The notes: generated by a model from the letters alone, not told the origin. Shown: positions 28,307 through 37,557, counted from the first letter of the stretch. The stretch: DNA of 64,000 bases from Chryseolinea serpens (GCF_900129725.1 NZ_FQWQ01000006.1:310001-374000); one strand, 5' to 3'. Made by a program: numbers and translations.

Positions 28307-29362
28307 ATGAGAAAGCTTCTTTACGTAGTGCTGGCCGTTTTCATGATCTCAGTTGCCCATCAGGCAGAGGCTCAAATGAGCCGAAGAAATATAAAAAAGA
28401 ACAACAAACGCATCTCCACCTTCCGGGGGCGCAAGGCCTGGTTCGCCAAAGAAAAAGTATATAACGCAATTGGTTTCTCCGTTAGCGCTTTGAATTACTA
28501 CGGCGACTTGGCACCACGCCCCAGTCGTTTCAGCACCGATATTTCTTTTACTAAACCTGCCCTTGCACTGTCCTTCTCGCACCGCTTCGGTCCCCGGTAT
28601 ACGTTGACAGCCGCGTTCATGTATGGAACCCTCAAAGGCTCTGACGCCGAGTCGGCTGATAAGAACGACACGGGAAATGGCATTTTCCGCTATCAAAGAA
28701 ATCTATCGTTCCGGAACCGGATAAAAGAGTTCTCGATCGTTGGAACCTTCGATCTGTTTCCCAACAACGCCACCTACATCAGCCGTGTGAAATGGACGCC
28801 CTATGCTTTTGTAGGCGTTGCCGTTTTCCTCCACAACCCCCAGGCACAGGCACCAGCCCTCGACCCTCAGGGCAATCCTCTGCCGGAAGCCGGAAAATGG
28901 GTTGACTTACAGCCTCTTGGCACCGAAGGACAATATGCGACCCTGCAAGAGGGCGACGCCAACTACGGTATCAAACCCTACAAAAAAATTCAACCCGCCA
29001 TACCTTTTGGTATAGGCGCGCGTTTCAGACTAAACGAAGTGATGGATTTGGCCGCAGAGATTGGATTCCGCTATACATTCACGGATTACCTGGACGACGT
29101 CAGTAAGAACTACGTCGATCTTGGCGTGTTCCAGAACAACCAATTAGCCAAAGCCATGTCATACCGCTCGTCGGAAGTGGCCACACCCGGCACGACCTAC
29201 GTGGGTCGCGACGGAGGAACATACACTGTAGTTTCCGGTTACGGTCAAGAATTTCCCGACAACGTGAGAGGCAATAAAAACAACCGCGACATCTATATGG
29301 TGACCACGGTGCGTGTGACCTACATCCTCGGCAAGAACTTTCACCGCGCTAAATTCAGATGA
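28307..29362 (+). CDS. DUF6089-like outer-membrane beta-barrel protein 1
   Basis: 351 residues with a signal peptide ending near AEAQ23. After a basic segment, the rest has aromatic-rich alternating strands (YNAIGFSVSALNYYGDLAP, FGPRYTLTAAFMYGTLKGSD, IKPYKKIQPAIPFGIGARFRL, EIGFRYTFTDYLDDVS) ending in a strand close to the C-terminus, as in outer-membrane barrels. Bacteroidota proteins of this type sit between nadK and uppS-bamA. Function unknown. Its stop overlaps the start of the next gene by 4 nt. Confidence 0.83.
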   Translation: MRKLLYVVLAVFMISVAHQAEAQMSRRNIKKNNKRISTFRGRKAWFAKEKVYNAIGFSVSALNYYGDLAPRPSRFSTDISFTKPALALSFSHRFGPRYTLTAAFMYGTLKGSDAESADKNDTGNGIFRYQRNLSFRNRIKEFSIVGTFDLFPNNATYISRVKWTPYAFVGVAVFLHNPQAQAPALDPQGNPLPEAGKWVDLQPLGTEGQYATLQEGDANYGIKPYKKIQPAIPFGIGARFRLNEVMDLAAEIGFRYTFTDYLDDVSKNYVDLGVFQNNQLAKAMSYRSSEVATPGTTYVGRDGGTYTVVSGYGQEFPDNVRGNKNNRDIYMVTTVRVTYILGKNFHRAKFR

Positions 29363-30063
29363 TGCGTTCCCTCATAAAGAACCTCATTTGTCTATCGCTT
29401 TTCATCACGGCTTTCACGGTCGCACGTGCTCAGAGTGCAGAAGTCAATAGCGCCGAAGTAGGATTCGGCCTGGGCACATTCAACTACACCGGCGACCTGG
29501 TTCGCTTCTACAATTTCAAATACTCAAAACCCGCGGCCACCGTCCACTACAAATCCAACCTTAGCCGGGTGGTCAGCTTCCGTGTTACCATCACTGCCGG
29601 ACAGCTGGGCGCCAGCGAAAAACCGATCGATGCTTTTGCGACCCAGCGGGATGCCTCGTTCAATATTTTTTTATTGGAAGCCGCCACAGGCGTGGAGTAT
29701 CATTTCCTGAACTGGCGCGACCCCAAACGCTTCATCCGTTTCTCACCGTATTTATTTGGAGGTGTCGGCATTTTTAGCATGAGCGGCAACGCCACCAAAA
29801 CCGCCAACTACAGCAACGTGCAGGCGGTCATTCCTTTTGGTGGGGGCATCAAATACGTATACAATCCCAAGTGGTATTTTTCGCTGGAGTTTGGCGTTCG
29901 CAAAACCTTCACCGACTACCTGGATAACATCTCTGACGGCGACCCACGCTATAAAAATTATCAGTACGGCAACCCCAACGACAACGACAATTACTACTTC
30001 CTGGGGGTGAGCATCACGCGCACATTCTACTCCATACCCTGTCCCTCCAATCCTTACAAGTAA
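29359..30063 (+). CDS. DUF6089-like outer-membrane beta-barrel protein 2
   Basis: 234 residues, signal peptide ending near ARAQ25, start overlapping the previous stop (ATGA). It shares the barrel pattern of its neighbour: VGFGLGTFNYTGDLVRFYNF, FLLEAATGVEYHFLNW, FSPYLFGGVGIFSMSG, AVIPFGGGIKYVYNPKWYFSLEFGVRKTFTDYLDNIS. The TFTDYLDxxS strand occurs in both proteins, so they are paralogous. Likely in the outer membrane; role unknown, but the position before uppS-bamA suggests envelope assembly. Confidence 0.83.
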   Translation: MMRSLIKNLICLSLFITAFTVARAQSAEVNSAEVGFGLGTFNYTGDLVRFYNFKYSKPAATVHYKSNLSRVVSFRVTITAGQLGASEKPIDAFATQRDASFNIFLLEAATGVEYHFLNWRDPKRFIRFSPYLFGGVGIFSMSGNATKTANYSNVQAVIPFGGGIKYVYNPKWYFSLEFGVRKTFTDYLDNISDGDPRYKNYQYGNPNDNDNYYFLGVSITRTFYSIPCPSNPYK

Positions 30064-30121
30064 AAATTCCCATTTCGTCTACACTCGGCTCCTCAATCCA
30101 TTAATAACCAATATCTTTTAT

Positions 30122-30129
30122 TAATTTTG
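30122..30129 (+). promoter_or_regulatory. possible -7 element of uppS
   Basis: TAATTTTG matches TAnnTTTG exactly, and TATCTTTT lies 10 nt upstream. From the first, transcription would begin near the GTG start codon at 30137; from the second, about 12 nt earlier. No TTG is seen at the proper distance, so this is tentative. Confidence 0.25.
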
Positions 30130-30136
30130 AACCCCT

Positions 30137-30889
30137 GTGGCTTCATATAAGGAACATATCGACTTTAATAATATGCCCCAACACGTGGCGGTTATTATGG
30201 ATGGCAATGGCCGGTGGGCCAAGAAGAAGGGAGCCATGCGCATTTTTGGCCACCGCAACGCCGTTCAGGCCGTTCGCGATGTGACCGAGGGCTGTGGGGA
30301 GCTGGGGATCAAGTATCTTACCCTGTACGCCTTTTCCACCGAAAACTGGAATCGCCCAAAGGCGGAGATCGACGGCCTCATGGAGCTGTTGGTGAACACC
30401 CTGAAACAGGAGATCAAGACCCTTTCCGAAAACCAGGTACGCCTGGTCACCATTGGCGAAACTTCTCATTTGCCGGGCGACTGTCAGGCCAACCTTCAGT
30501 GGGCAATCGACCAAACAAAAAATAATAGTGGCCTTACGCTCATCCTGGCCCTCAGCTATAGTGGCCGGTGGGAGATCATGAAGGCCGTAAAAGCCCTGGC
30601 CAAGGACGTTTCCGAGGGAAAAGTGGCACCCGATGCCATAAATGAAGCCGTATTTGAAAACTATTTGCAGACTTCCGGCATCCCTGATCCGGAGTTGCTC
30701 ATCCGCACCAGCGGCGAGATGCGCGTCAGCAATTTTTTGCTGTGGCAAATTGCCTATACGGAACTCTATATCACACCCACACTCTGGCCAGACTTTCGAA
30801 AAGAGCACTTGTACGAAGCCATCTGGGCCTATCAACAACGTGAACGTAGATTCGGAAAGACAAGTGAACAATTGAACCCTGTAAGTTGA
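30137..30889 (+). CDS. uppS: undecaprenyl diphosphate synthase (isoprenyl transferase)
   Basis: 250 residues starting at GTG 30137; homologues begin with a similar stretch before PQHVAVIMDGNGRWA. UppS adds eight isopentenyl units to farnesyl diphosphate to make the lipid carrier for peptidoglycan and O-antigen. Catalytic Asp22 is in MDGNGRW. Conserved FSTENWNRP, the RTSGE motif and NFLLWQIAYTELY follow. The TGA stop shares a base with the bamA ATG, so uppS and bamA are coupled. Confidence 0.96.
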   Translation: MASYKEHIDFNNMPQHVAVIMDGNGRWAKKKGAMRIFGHRNAVQAVRDVTEGCGELGIKYLTLYAFSTENWNRPKAEIDGLMELLVNTLKQEIKTLSENQVRLVTIGETSHLPGDCQANLQWAIDQTKNNSGLTLILALSYSGRWEIMKAVKALAKDVSEGKVAPDAINEAVFENYLQTSGIPDPELLIRTSGEMRVSNFLLWQIAYTELYITPTLWPDFRKEHLYEAIWAYQQRERRFGKTSEQLNPVS

Positions 30890-33570
30890 TGAAGCGAGTT
30901 TTATTCCTGATTATTCTTTTAAGTGTTGCTGCTGACGGCTGGGCTCAATTCAGGGGAAGGCGTTCGGGAACGGCTTCAAATGTCACCGGAGATTTGAATT
31001 ATGCCAACCCGGCCGAATATATCATTGGAGGAATTGAAGTGACGGGATTGAACGTGCTGGATAAAAACGCCATGGTCTCCCTGACGGGTTTAAAAGTCGG
31101 CGACAAAATAAAAATCCCTGGCGACGCCATTTCCAGCGCCATCCGCAGTTTGTGGAAACACGGCCTGGTGGGCGACGTAACCATAAAAGTAGACCGCATT
31201 GAAGGCCAAACGGTCTTTCTGAACATCGCTCTCTCCGAACGCCCGCGCCTGACCGGATTCTATTTTACCGGCATCTCCAAATCACAGGAAAGTGGTCTGA
31301 AAGACGATTTGAAGCTTATCCGCGGTAAGATCGTGACCGAGACTATGATCCGGAACACGGAAACCGGTGTAAAAAAATACTTTGTCAAGAAGGGATTTCT
31401 CAACGCGGTGGTGAAGATCACGCAGCAGCGCGATACGCTGAACCGCGATGGTATCAAACTCAAAATTGCCATCAATCCAAAGTCGAAAGTCAAGATCAAT
31501 CACATCTCCTTTGTGGGCAACGAAGCCATGTCAGATGCTGTGTTGAAAAAGAAGCTAAAGAAAACACACGAGCGCCCGCGCTTTGCTTTGCACCGGACCA
31601 TTCTCAATAGCGTGGTGAACCTTAAGCCGAAGGAGTTTATCGACTCCAGCTATAAAGTGAGCCCGAAACAGCTCAAAGAATTTCTCGCCCAGAATGTCAA
31701 GCTCAACATCTTTGCCGGATCAAAATTCATCAAGACCGACTACGAGGAGGATAAAAAGAAACTGCTTGCCTTCTATAACACCAAGGGCTATCGCGATGCT
31801 GAAATTGTTTCCGACTCGATCTACGCCCACAGCGAAAACACCATCAACATCGACTTTGTGATCTCGGAAGGACCGAAGTACTATTTCCGCAACATCACCT
31901 GGACCGGTAACTACATCTACACCGACAAACAATTGGCCGCCGTGTTGGGCATCAATAAAGGCGATGTGTTCAATCGTGAGTCGATCGACAAAAAATTACA
32001 ATTCAATCCGAAAGGACTTGACATCAGTGGGCTTTACATGGATGACGGCTATTTGTTCTTCCAGATCCACGCCGTGGAAGTGGCCGTGGCCGGCGACTCG
32101 ATCGACATCGAGATGCGCATCAACGAAGGCGAGCAAGCCACCATCAATGAAGTGACCATCACCGGCAACCAACGCACCAGCGACCACGTGATCCGCCGGG
32201 AGTTGAGCACCGTGCCCGGACAAAAATTCCGCCGCTCCGACATCATCCGTACACAACAACGCCTTGGACAATTGGGCTACTTCGCTCCCGACAAGATCGG
32301 TCAGAACCTCGTGCCCAACCCCGCCAAAGGAACGGTGGATGTTGAATGGCAAGTGGAAGAACAGTCCAACGACCAGGTGGAATTGTCTGGTGGTTGGGGA
32401 GGTTATTATGGCTTTGTGGGAACCTTGGGTTTAACGTTCAACAACTTCTCGTTGCGCAATATCCCGCACTTCAAAAACTGGAAGCCTCTGCCCGTGGGCG
32501 ACGGTCAGCGTTTGTCGCTCCGTATGCAAGCCAACGGCCGGTCCTTCCAGAGCTACAGCTTCTCGTTCACAGAGCCCTGGCTGGGCGGACGCAAACCTCA
32601 CTCACTTAGCGTGAGCTATGTGCGATCCTTGTCTCGCTATGCCGGCGCGGGTGCGACCAGCTACAACGACCTGAACTCTGGAATAAAAGCCGACAACATT
32701 TCCGTAGGCTTGGGACGCATGTTGGAATGGCCCGACAACTATTTCACGCTCACCAACTCGCTGTCGTATGCGGTGTATTCCCTGAAAAATATCAACTACG
32801 GCCTGGGATGTACGACTTGTAAATCCTATGCGTTGACGTTCAACACCACCATTTCACGCAACAGCATCGACAACCAGATGTATCCTTCGTCCGGCTCATC
32901 GGTTTCGCTGAGCCTTACGCTGACCCCTCCGTATTCGGCCTTCAATGGTCTTGACTACACTACCGCCACGGCCGAGCAAAAGAATAAATGGCAGGAATAT
33001 CACAAATGGATGTTCGATGCAAAGTATTATCTTCCCCTCGACAGCAAGAAAAAGCTGGTGTTGGAAGCCAAAGCACACTTCGGCTTCCTCGGCGCCTATA
33101 ATAAAGCCAAAACCGGCATCGGACCTTTCGAGCGCTTTGTGCTCGGCGGCAGCGGTTTGGCAGGGGGCTTCAACTCCTTTGTTTTGGGCAAGGAAATCAT
33201 CGGTTTGCGAGGCTACCAGGACAATCAGATCACGCCACCTACGTATGCTGTGGGTAACAGCACCTCGCAACAAGGCGGCGTGGTTTACGAAAAACTGGGC
33301 TTGGAATTGCGCTATCCCGTCACTACGGGGAACGCTGCAACGATCTACGGCTTAGTTTTCACGGAGGCCGGAAACAACTGGGGTACTTATGAGAACTTTA
33401 ATCCGTTTAGTATGTATAAATCGGCCGGCTTTGGGGCCAGGATCTTTATGCCTGCGTTTGGATTGATTGGTTTGAACTGGGCATATGGATTTGATCCTGT
33501 TCCGTTGGGAAGCAGAGGGCCGGTCAGTGGATCGCAATTCCACTTCACCATCGGTCAGCAAATCAGATAG
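30889..33570 (+). CDS. bamA: outer membrane protein assembly factor BamA
   Basis: 893 residues from ATG 30889, which overlaps the uppS stop by one base. BamA inserts beta-barrel proteins into the outer membrane. A signal peptide ends near GWAQ20, five POTRA repeats span about 45-480 (for example YIIGGIEVTGLNVLDKNAMVSLTGLKVGD and INEVTITGNQRTSDHVIRREL), and a barrel occupies the C-terminal 400 residues with GLELRYPV and a terminal strand FHFTIGQQIR. The loop VLGGSGL stands in the VRGF/Y-type lid region, followed by GLRGYQDN. Two Skp-like genes follow at once. Confidence 0.95.
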   Translation: MKRVLFLIILLSVAADGWAQFRGRRSGTASNVTGDLNYANPAEYIIGGIEVTGLNVLDKNAMVSLTGLKVGDKIKIPGDAISSAIRSLWKHGLVGDVTIKVDRIEGQTVFLNIALSERPRLTGFYFTGISKSQESGLKDDLKLIRGKIVTETMIRNTETGVKKYFVKKGFLNAVVKITQQRDTLNRDGIKLKIAINPKSKVKINHISFVGNEAMSDAVLKKKLKKTHERPRFALHRTILNSVVNLKPKEFIDSSYKVSPKQLKEFLAQNVKLNIFAGSKFIKTDYEEDKKKLLAFYNTKGYRDAEIVSDSIYAHSENTINIDFVISEGPKYYFRNITWTGNYIYTDKQLAAVLGINKGDVFNRESIDKKLQFNPKGLDISGLYMDDGYLFFQIHAVEVAVAGDSIDIEMRINEGEQATINEVTITGNQRTSDHVIRRELSTVPGQKFRRSDIIRTQQRLGQLGYFAPDKIGQNLVPNPAKGTVDVEWQVEEQSNDQVELSGGWGGYYGFVGTLGLTFNNFSLRNIPHFKNWKPLPVGDGQRLSLRMQANGRSFQSYSFSFTEPWLGGRKPHSLSVSYVRSLSRYAGAGATSYNDLNSGIKADNISVGLGRMLEWPDNYFTLTNSLSYAVYSLKNINYGLGCTTCKSYALTFNTTISRNSIDNQMYPSSGSSVSLSLTLTPPYSAFNGLDYTTATAEQKNKWQEYHKWMFDAKYYLPLDSKKKLVLEAKAHFGFLGAYNKAKTGIGPFERFVLGGSGLAGGFNSFVLGKEIIGLRGYQDNQITPPTYAVGNSTSQQGGVVYEKLGLELRYPVTTGNAATIYGLVFTEAGNNWGTYENFNPFSMYKSAGFGARIFMPAFGLIGLNWAYGFDPVPLGSRGPVSGSQFHFTIGQQIR

Positions 33571-33572
33571 TT

Positions 33573-34109
33573 ATGCGCTTTTATATAATTACGATTTTTT
33601 TTCTCATTTTCGGCCTGAATTTTGGCTGTGCTCAGAGGTTCGGCTACATTGACACAGACTTCATCCTGAATAAAATGCCCGAATACAAAAAGGCGCAGGA
33701 AGAGATCAATCAGCTGTCGCAGGCCTGGGAAAAGGAAATCCAGGAGATGAGCAAGAAACGGGACGAGATGTACAGCGCGTTCCAGGCCGAACAAGTGCTG
33801 CTGACCGAAACCATGAAAAAGGAACGGACAGAGGCCCTTCAGAAAAAGGAAACCGAGCTGAAAGAATACCAGAAAAAGGTCTTCGGTTTTGGCGGGTTAT
33901 TTTTCCTGAAAAAACAGGAGTTAATCAAGCCCATTCAGGACAAAGTGTGGGATGCTGTCGATAAGGTTTGCAAGGAAAACAGCCTTGCCATCATGTTCGA
34001 CAAAGCCGGTGAGCTGGTGATGATTTACACCGATCCCCGCTATGATTACACCGATTTTGTACTAGACCAATTGGGCCTTGGAGACCCAAATGATAAGATT
34101 AAAAACTAA
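33573..34109 (+). CDS. OmpH/Skp-family periplasmic chaperone 1
   Basis: 178 residues, signal peptide ending near GCAQ24, start 2 nt after bamA. Skp-like chaperones hold unfolded outer-membrane proteins in the periplasm. The core motif RFGYIDTDFILNKMPEYKKAQEEINQLSQAWEKEIQ is followed by a long charged coiled coil (about 40-110) and a C-terminal strand AIMFDKAGELVMIYTDPRYDYTDFVLDQLG. It is the first of two consecutive paralogues. Confidence 0.93.
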   Translation: MRFYIITIFFLIFGLNFGCAQRFGYIDTDFILNKMPEYKKAQEEINQLSQAWEKEIQEMSKKRDEMYSAFQAEQVLLTETMKKERTEALQKKETELKEYQKKVFGFGGLFFLKKQELIKPIQDKVWDAVDKVCKENSLAIMFDKAGELVMIYTDPRYDYTDFVLDQLGLGDPNDKIKN

Positions 34110-34123
34110 ATTGAATTACTGTA

Positions 34124-34699
34124 ATGAGAAAACTCGTTTTATTCGTGGCCTTGGCACTAGCAGCCTTTGTATCCCATGCACAGGCACCAGCGACAACTAC
34201 CACCACCAAAGTAGGCTATGCGGATGTTGACTATATCTTCAGCCAGATGCCGGAAGCAAAACAAATTGATTCCGATCTTAAATCGCTTCAAACTCAATTG
34301 AAAAACCAGGTTGATACCAAATACCAGGAATTTCAGAAAAAGCTTGCCGACTACCAGGCCAATCTCAATACGATGATCGATGCCGTTCGTGCCAACACGG
34401 AACGCGAGCTTCAACAAATGCAGCAAAACATTGAAAAACTGCAACAGGATTCGCAAACCACCCTCCAGGCAAAACAAACCGCATTGATGGACCCCGTCTA
34501 CAAAAAAGTGGGCAAGGGCATTGAAGATGTGGCCAAGGAAAATGGCTATACCTTCATCCTTAACCAGCAAATCGGTGGCCTCGACGTGATCTTATATGGC
34601 GACGAGAAAATGGACATTTCTGACCTGGTGTTGAAAAAATTGGGTGTAACACCCAAACCGGCCGGTACACCTGCTACCACCCCGGTAAAACCCAAATAA
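34124..34699 (+). CDS. OmpH/Skp-family periplasmic chaperone 2
   Basis: 191 residues with a signal peptide ending near SHAQ20. The Skp core begins VGYADVDYIFSQMPEAKQIDSDLKSLQ and continues as a coiled coil to about residue 125, then GYTFILNQQIGGLDVILYGDEKMDISDLVLKKLG. A short Pro/Thr/Ala-rich tail ends in PVKPK. It closes the uppS-bamA-skp-skp transcription unit, with a strong terminator 26 nt downstream. Confidence 0.93.
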   Translation: MRKLVLFVALALAAFVSHAQAPATTTTTKVGYADVDYIFSQMPEAKQIDSDLKSLQTQLKNQVDTKYQEFQKKLADYQANLNTMIDAVRANTERELQQMQQNIEKLQQDSQTTLQAKQTALMDPVYKKVGKGIEDVAKENGYTFILNQQIGGLDVILYGDEKMDISDLVLKKLGVTPKPAGTPATTPVKPK

Positions 34700-34724
34700 A
34701 GATTACACGGCTTTTATAATCAAT

Positions 34725-34759
34725 AACCCTCCCGGATAAATCCCGGGAGGGTTTTTTAT
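34725..34759 (+). terminator. rho-independent terminator of the uppS-bamA-skp unit
   Basis: An 11-bp perfect stem, AACCCTCCCGG paired with CCGGGAGGGTT, with a 7-nt loop, followed by a T-rich run (TTTTTTATTTTT). It lies between the second skp gene and the LD-carboxypeptidase, whose ATG is only 10 nt beyond. Confidence 0.92.
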
Positions 34760-34768
34760 TTTTGATAG

Positions 34769-35719
34769 ATGATCAGACCACCTTTTCTTTCGACAGGAGA
34801 CACCGTAGCACTGGCCGCCACCGGGAGAAAAGTTTCCTCAGCCCAAATGCAAAAGGCCATGGAAGTACTCTCGTCCTGGGGATTGAATGTCCTGCAAACG
34901 CCTCACCTTTTCAATGAAGCGCATGGTTACCTGGCCGGCAACGATGAAACGCGGCTGCGCGATTTCCAACAGATGCTGGACGACAAAAACGTTCACGCCA
35001 TTTTTTGCGCCCGTGGCGGCTACGGCACAACCCGCATCCTGGATTGTCTTGATTTCACATCCCTTCTGGAAAAGCCAAAATGGATCGTTGGCTTTAGCGA
35101 CGTGACGGCCCTCCATCTGAAGCTTCTTCAATTGCGAATAGAAAGTATCCACGGCACCATGCCCATTCTATATCCAAGTGCCGGCGTCGAGCCTTCGTTG
35201 GAAAGTTTGAAAAAAATTCTTTTTGGAGAGGATTTCACCCTGCAAGCCACCTTCCACAAAGCCAACCGCATGGGTCAGGCGACTGGCCCCATTTTGGGTG
35301 GTAATCTTTCCTTGCTAACGGATGCATTGGGCACGTCGTGCGAACCCGACACGGTCGGAAAAATTCTTGTCATCGAAGAAATTGATGAGTACAAATACCG
35401 GTTAGATCGCATGCTTACCCATTTGCGGCGTGCGGGAAAGCTGGATCACCTGGCAGGATTGATCATTGGGCATATGACGGACATCAAAGATCCCGACCCT
35501 GCCTTTGGAGAGGAAATCGCCGCGATGGTGATGGATAAAATTGACGACACGCCATATCCGGTGGCGTTCAATTTTCCCATCGGGCACGAAAATCCAAACC
35601 TGGCCTGGCGGCATGGTTCGCTCATGTCGCTGGATGTAAATCCAACCGGCAGCATGCTGCAACCGGCAACGGGGTTGTTGCGTGAGGCGTATATTATCGG
35701 ACCAGGTTCAAAAAAGTAG
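34769..35719 (+). CDS. LD-carboxypeptidase (peptidase family S66)
   Basis: 316 residues, cytoplasmic. LdcA removes the terminal D-Ala from muropeptide tetrapeptides so the tripeptide can be recycled. The S66 catalytic triad is present: Ser110 in VGFSDVTA, Glu203 in VIEEIDEYKYRLDRML, and His273 in FPIGHENPN. The glycine-rich ARGGYGTTRILD motif precedes. Its start lies only 10 nt past a strong terminator, so its own promoter must overlap that terminator, or transcripts must read through. Its 3' end overlaps the convergent gene by 26 nt. Confidence 0.94.
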   Translation: MIRPPFLSTGDTVALAATGRKVSSAQMQKAMEVLSSWGLNVLQTPHLFNEAHGYLAGNDETRLRDFQQMLDDKNVHAIFCARGGYGTTRILDCLDFTSLLEKPKWIVGFSDVTALHLKLLQLRIESIHGTMPILYPSAGVEPSLESLKKILFGEDFTLQATFHKANRMGQATGPILGGNLSLLTDALGTSCEPDTVGKILVIEEIDEYKYRLDRMLTHLRRAGKLDHLAGLIIGHMTDIKDPDPAFGEEIAAMVMDKIDDTPYPVAFNFPIGHENPNLAWRHGSLMSLDVNPTGSMLQPATGLLREAYIIGPGSKK

Positions 35720-36527
35720 AGCCCAGGTTGTCGGCAATGATCTTTTTATAGCGAACGCCCTTGCGATAGTCGTCCGTTAAAAATTCCTTCCAGAGGCCAT
35801 CCCAATCGGATTGTTTTGCCATAATGAATCCCAGTTCTTCGGCATTACCCAGGTCGACGTCTTGTCGCTTGATGGGAAGTTTTTTTCTAACGACGCCCAC
35901 ATACTCCGTGAAATCAAGAATCGAAAAGATTTTTGGATTGGCCGTAAGACTCTTGATCACCGTCTCACTCGATGGTGCATAGGTGATGTTGAGATCGGGG
36001 TAGTATTGTTTTTTGAGCATGTCGGCATACTTCATGTGCGTGCTTCCCGTGATCACCAGGGCTGAAAACCCGGCATATACTTTAGGCAGGTCCTTGAGGT
36101 TGGTAAGGGCGGGAGCGTTTTGATGGGTGAGCAGGACCAGTTGTGTGGTCATGAACGGTGGGGTGAACTTCAATATCTTTTTTCGCTCATCCGTGATGCT
36201 GGTGTTGGTAACCCCCAGGATATTGGGCGTTGACTGGACGACTTTCAGAAATCCCGAGAATTCGCGCTCCTCACCCGCATAGTTGACGGTAACAGTCTTG
36301 CTATACTTTTCCTGGATGAATTTCGAGAAGTCGGAAAGGATGTCGACACAAACACCCTTCATCTGCCCGTTGTCTTTATAGATAAGACCGGGCTGTTCGT
36401 AATACACAATCGTTAGCGTTCCTTTGCCGGAGGCTTTTGTGTCGGCCCAACTGTTGCCCTGGTATTTCTGTGCGGCGGCCGATAGGGATACCATCAATAC
36501 AACGGCTGCGCTAATCCATTTTTTCAT
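35694..36527 (-). CDS. periplasmic solute-binding protein, family 3 type (orphan)
   Basis: 277 residues with a signal peptide ending near SAAAQ19. The fold pattern is that of bacterial extracellular solute-binding family 3: GTLTIVYYEQPGLIYKDNGQMKGVCVDILSDFSKFI, GVTNTSITDERKKILKFTPPFMTTQLVLLT, and lobe 2 VYAGFSALVITGSTHMKYADML. This family usually carries amino acids for an ABC importer, but no permease or ATPase gene is adjacent, so it may act as a sensor or have another partner. Its stop lies inside the 3' end of the LD-carboxypeptidase gene. Confidence 0.85.
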   Translation of the reverse strand: MKKWISAAVVLMVSLSAAAQKYQGNSWADTKASGKGTLTIVYYEQPGLIYKDNGQMKGVCVDILSDFSKFIQEKYSKTVTVNYAGEEREFSGFLKVVQSTPNILGVTNTSITDERKKILKFTPPFMTTQLVLLTHQNAPALTNLKDLPKVYAGFSALVITGSTHMKYADMLKKQYYPDLNITYAPSSETVIKSLTANPKIFSILDFTEYVGVVRKKLPIKRQDVDLGNAEELGFIMAKQSDWDGLWKEFLTDDYRKGVRYKKIIADNLGSTFLNLVR

Positions 36528-36580
36528 AGTGACAAATTTCTCTCACGAAGATAGAAGAGAAATGTTACCGCACAAATTTG

Positions 36581-36982
36581 TCAGCTCGCCGTTCGCTTGT
36601 TCCGGAGCAATCGCTTGTCGAGGAGATGAAGCAGGCTTATGAATACAATGGCAAATAAAAGTAGACCCTTATAGTTTTTCACGGCAGTAAAAACGCCGAC
36701 GTCAAATTTGAAGTCCGTTAGCACAATCGCGGTGATGAATGCGGCCAGGAGGAGCACAATGCCCACACCAAACCAAACGTATTCCCGAGTCGTAGTTTTT
36801 TCGGTCTGCTGTTGGACCAGCGCCCTTATCACGCGATTTGCAAAGGCGTGGGGCAAAACAAATTCGGGCTCCTGCCGGAGAGCATCAAACACGTGCCGGT
36901 AGGCCTTCACATCGATTTCGTCTCCAGGGCCAGATCGTCCGGCCTCCAGATTTTTCTGCATTTCTTCGTCGTGGATGTTCAT
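36581..36982 (-). CDS. probable anti-sigma factor, two transmembrane helices
   Basis: 133 residues from ATG 36982, which overlaps the sigma-factor stop by 4 nt (ATGA). The N-terminal 75 residues are soluble and charged (NIHDEEMQKNLEAGRSGPG..., YRHVFDALRQEPEFVLPHAFANRVIRALVQQQ) and are followed by two hydrophobic helices (about 77-96 and 104-121) and a basic tail. No zinc anti-sigma Cys/His motif is present. The overlap with an ECF sigma gene and the topology suggest it holds that sigma factor at the membrane. This function is inferred from position. Confidence 0.7.
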   Translation of the reverse strand: MNIHDEEMQKNLEAGRSGPGDEIDVKAYRHVFDALRQEPEFVLPHAFANRVIRALVQQQTEKTTTREYVWFGVGIVLLLAAFITAIVLTDFKFDVGVFTAVKNYKGLLLFAIVFISLLHLLDKRLLRNKRTAS

Positions 36983-37557
36983 AGTAGCTCTTCTTTGCCG
37001 ATACATTTCTTCACTTTCTCTTTCAACAAATTTCTGGCCCGGAACAAGTAACTTTTCACGGTGCCTTCCGGGAGGCCGGTCACTTGCCCAATTTCGTCAT
37101 AGCTCATGGCGTCGACATGGTAAAGTGTCAAAATGGTTTTGTACTGCGGGGGCAGGGCGTCGACCAGCGTCATCACAAACCCATTCATGTCCTGGTCCGA
37201 CAAAAGGGATTCGGGATTCTCCTCCTCTACAAACGCCGCCTTGAAATGATCTTCCTCCGCCAGGTCGGTCATGGGCATCTTCCGTTTTCGCATCCAGTTG
37301 ATCGCGTGCCGGTAGGCGATGGTAGCGACCCAGGTCGACAGTTTTGACTGAAAGCTGAAATCCGAAAGCTTTTCATACACTTTCAGGAACACGTCCTGGC
37401 AAAGCTCCTCCCGCTCCTCGTTGTTCTTGACCAAACGCCCGATCATGTGGGCCACAAGCCTTTCATGCTGCCCGATCAGCAGCCTGAAAGCTTGCATATC
37501 TCCCTGCAAAACCCGGGATACAAGCGTTTTGTCATCCGTCATGGGTGGGTGAGACAC
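36979..37557 (-). CDS. ECF-type RNA polymerase sigma factor
   Basis: 192 residues, normal ECF length. Region 2 is seen as FRLLIGQHERLVAHMIGRLVKNNEEREELCQDVFLKVYEKLSDFSFQSKLSTWVATIAYRHAINWMRKRK and region 4 as LPPQYKTILTLYHVDAMSYDEIGQVTGLPEGTVKSYLFRARNLLKEKV with its helix-turn-helix. An alternative start lies five codons later. It is co-directional and overlaps a putative anti-sigma gene. The regulon is unknown; divergent genes at 37694 and 38079 are candidates. Confidence 0.93.
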   Translation of the reverse strand: MSHPPMTDDKTLVSRVLQGDMQAFRLLIGQHERLVAHMIGRLVKNNEEREELCQDVFLKVYEKLSDFSFQSKLSTWVATIAYRHAINWMRKRKMPMTDLAEEDHFKAAFVEEENPESLLSDQDMNGFVMTLVDALPPQYKTILTLYHVDAMSYDEIGQVTGLPEGTVKSYLFRARNLLKEKVKKCIGKEELL

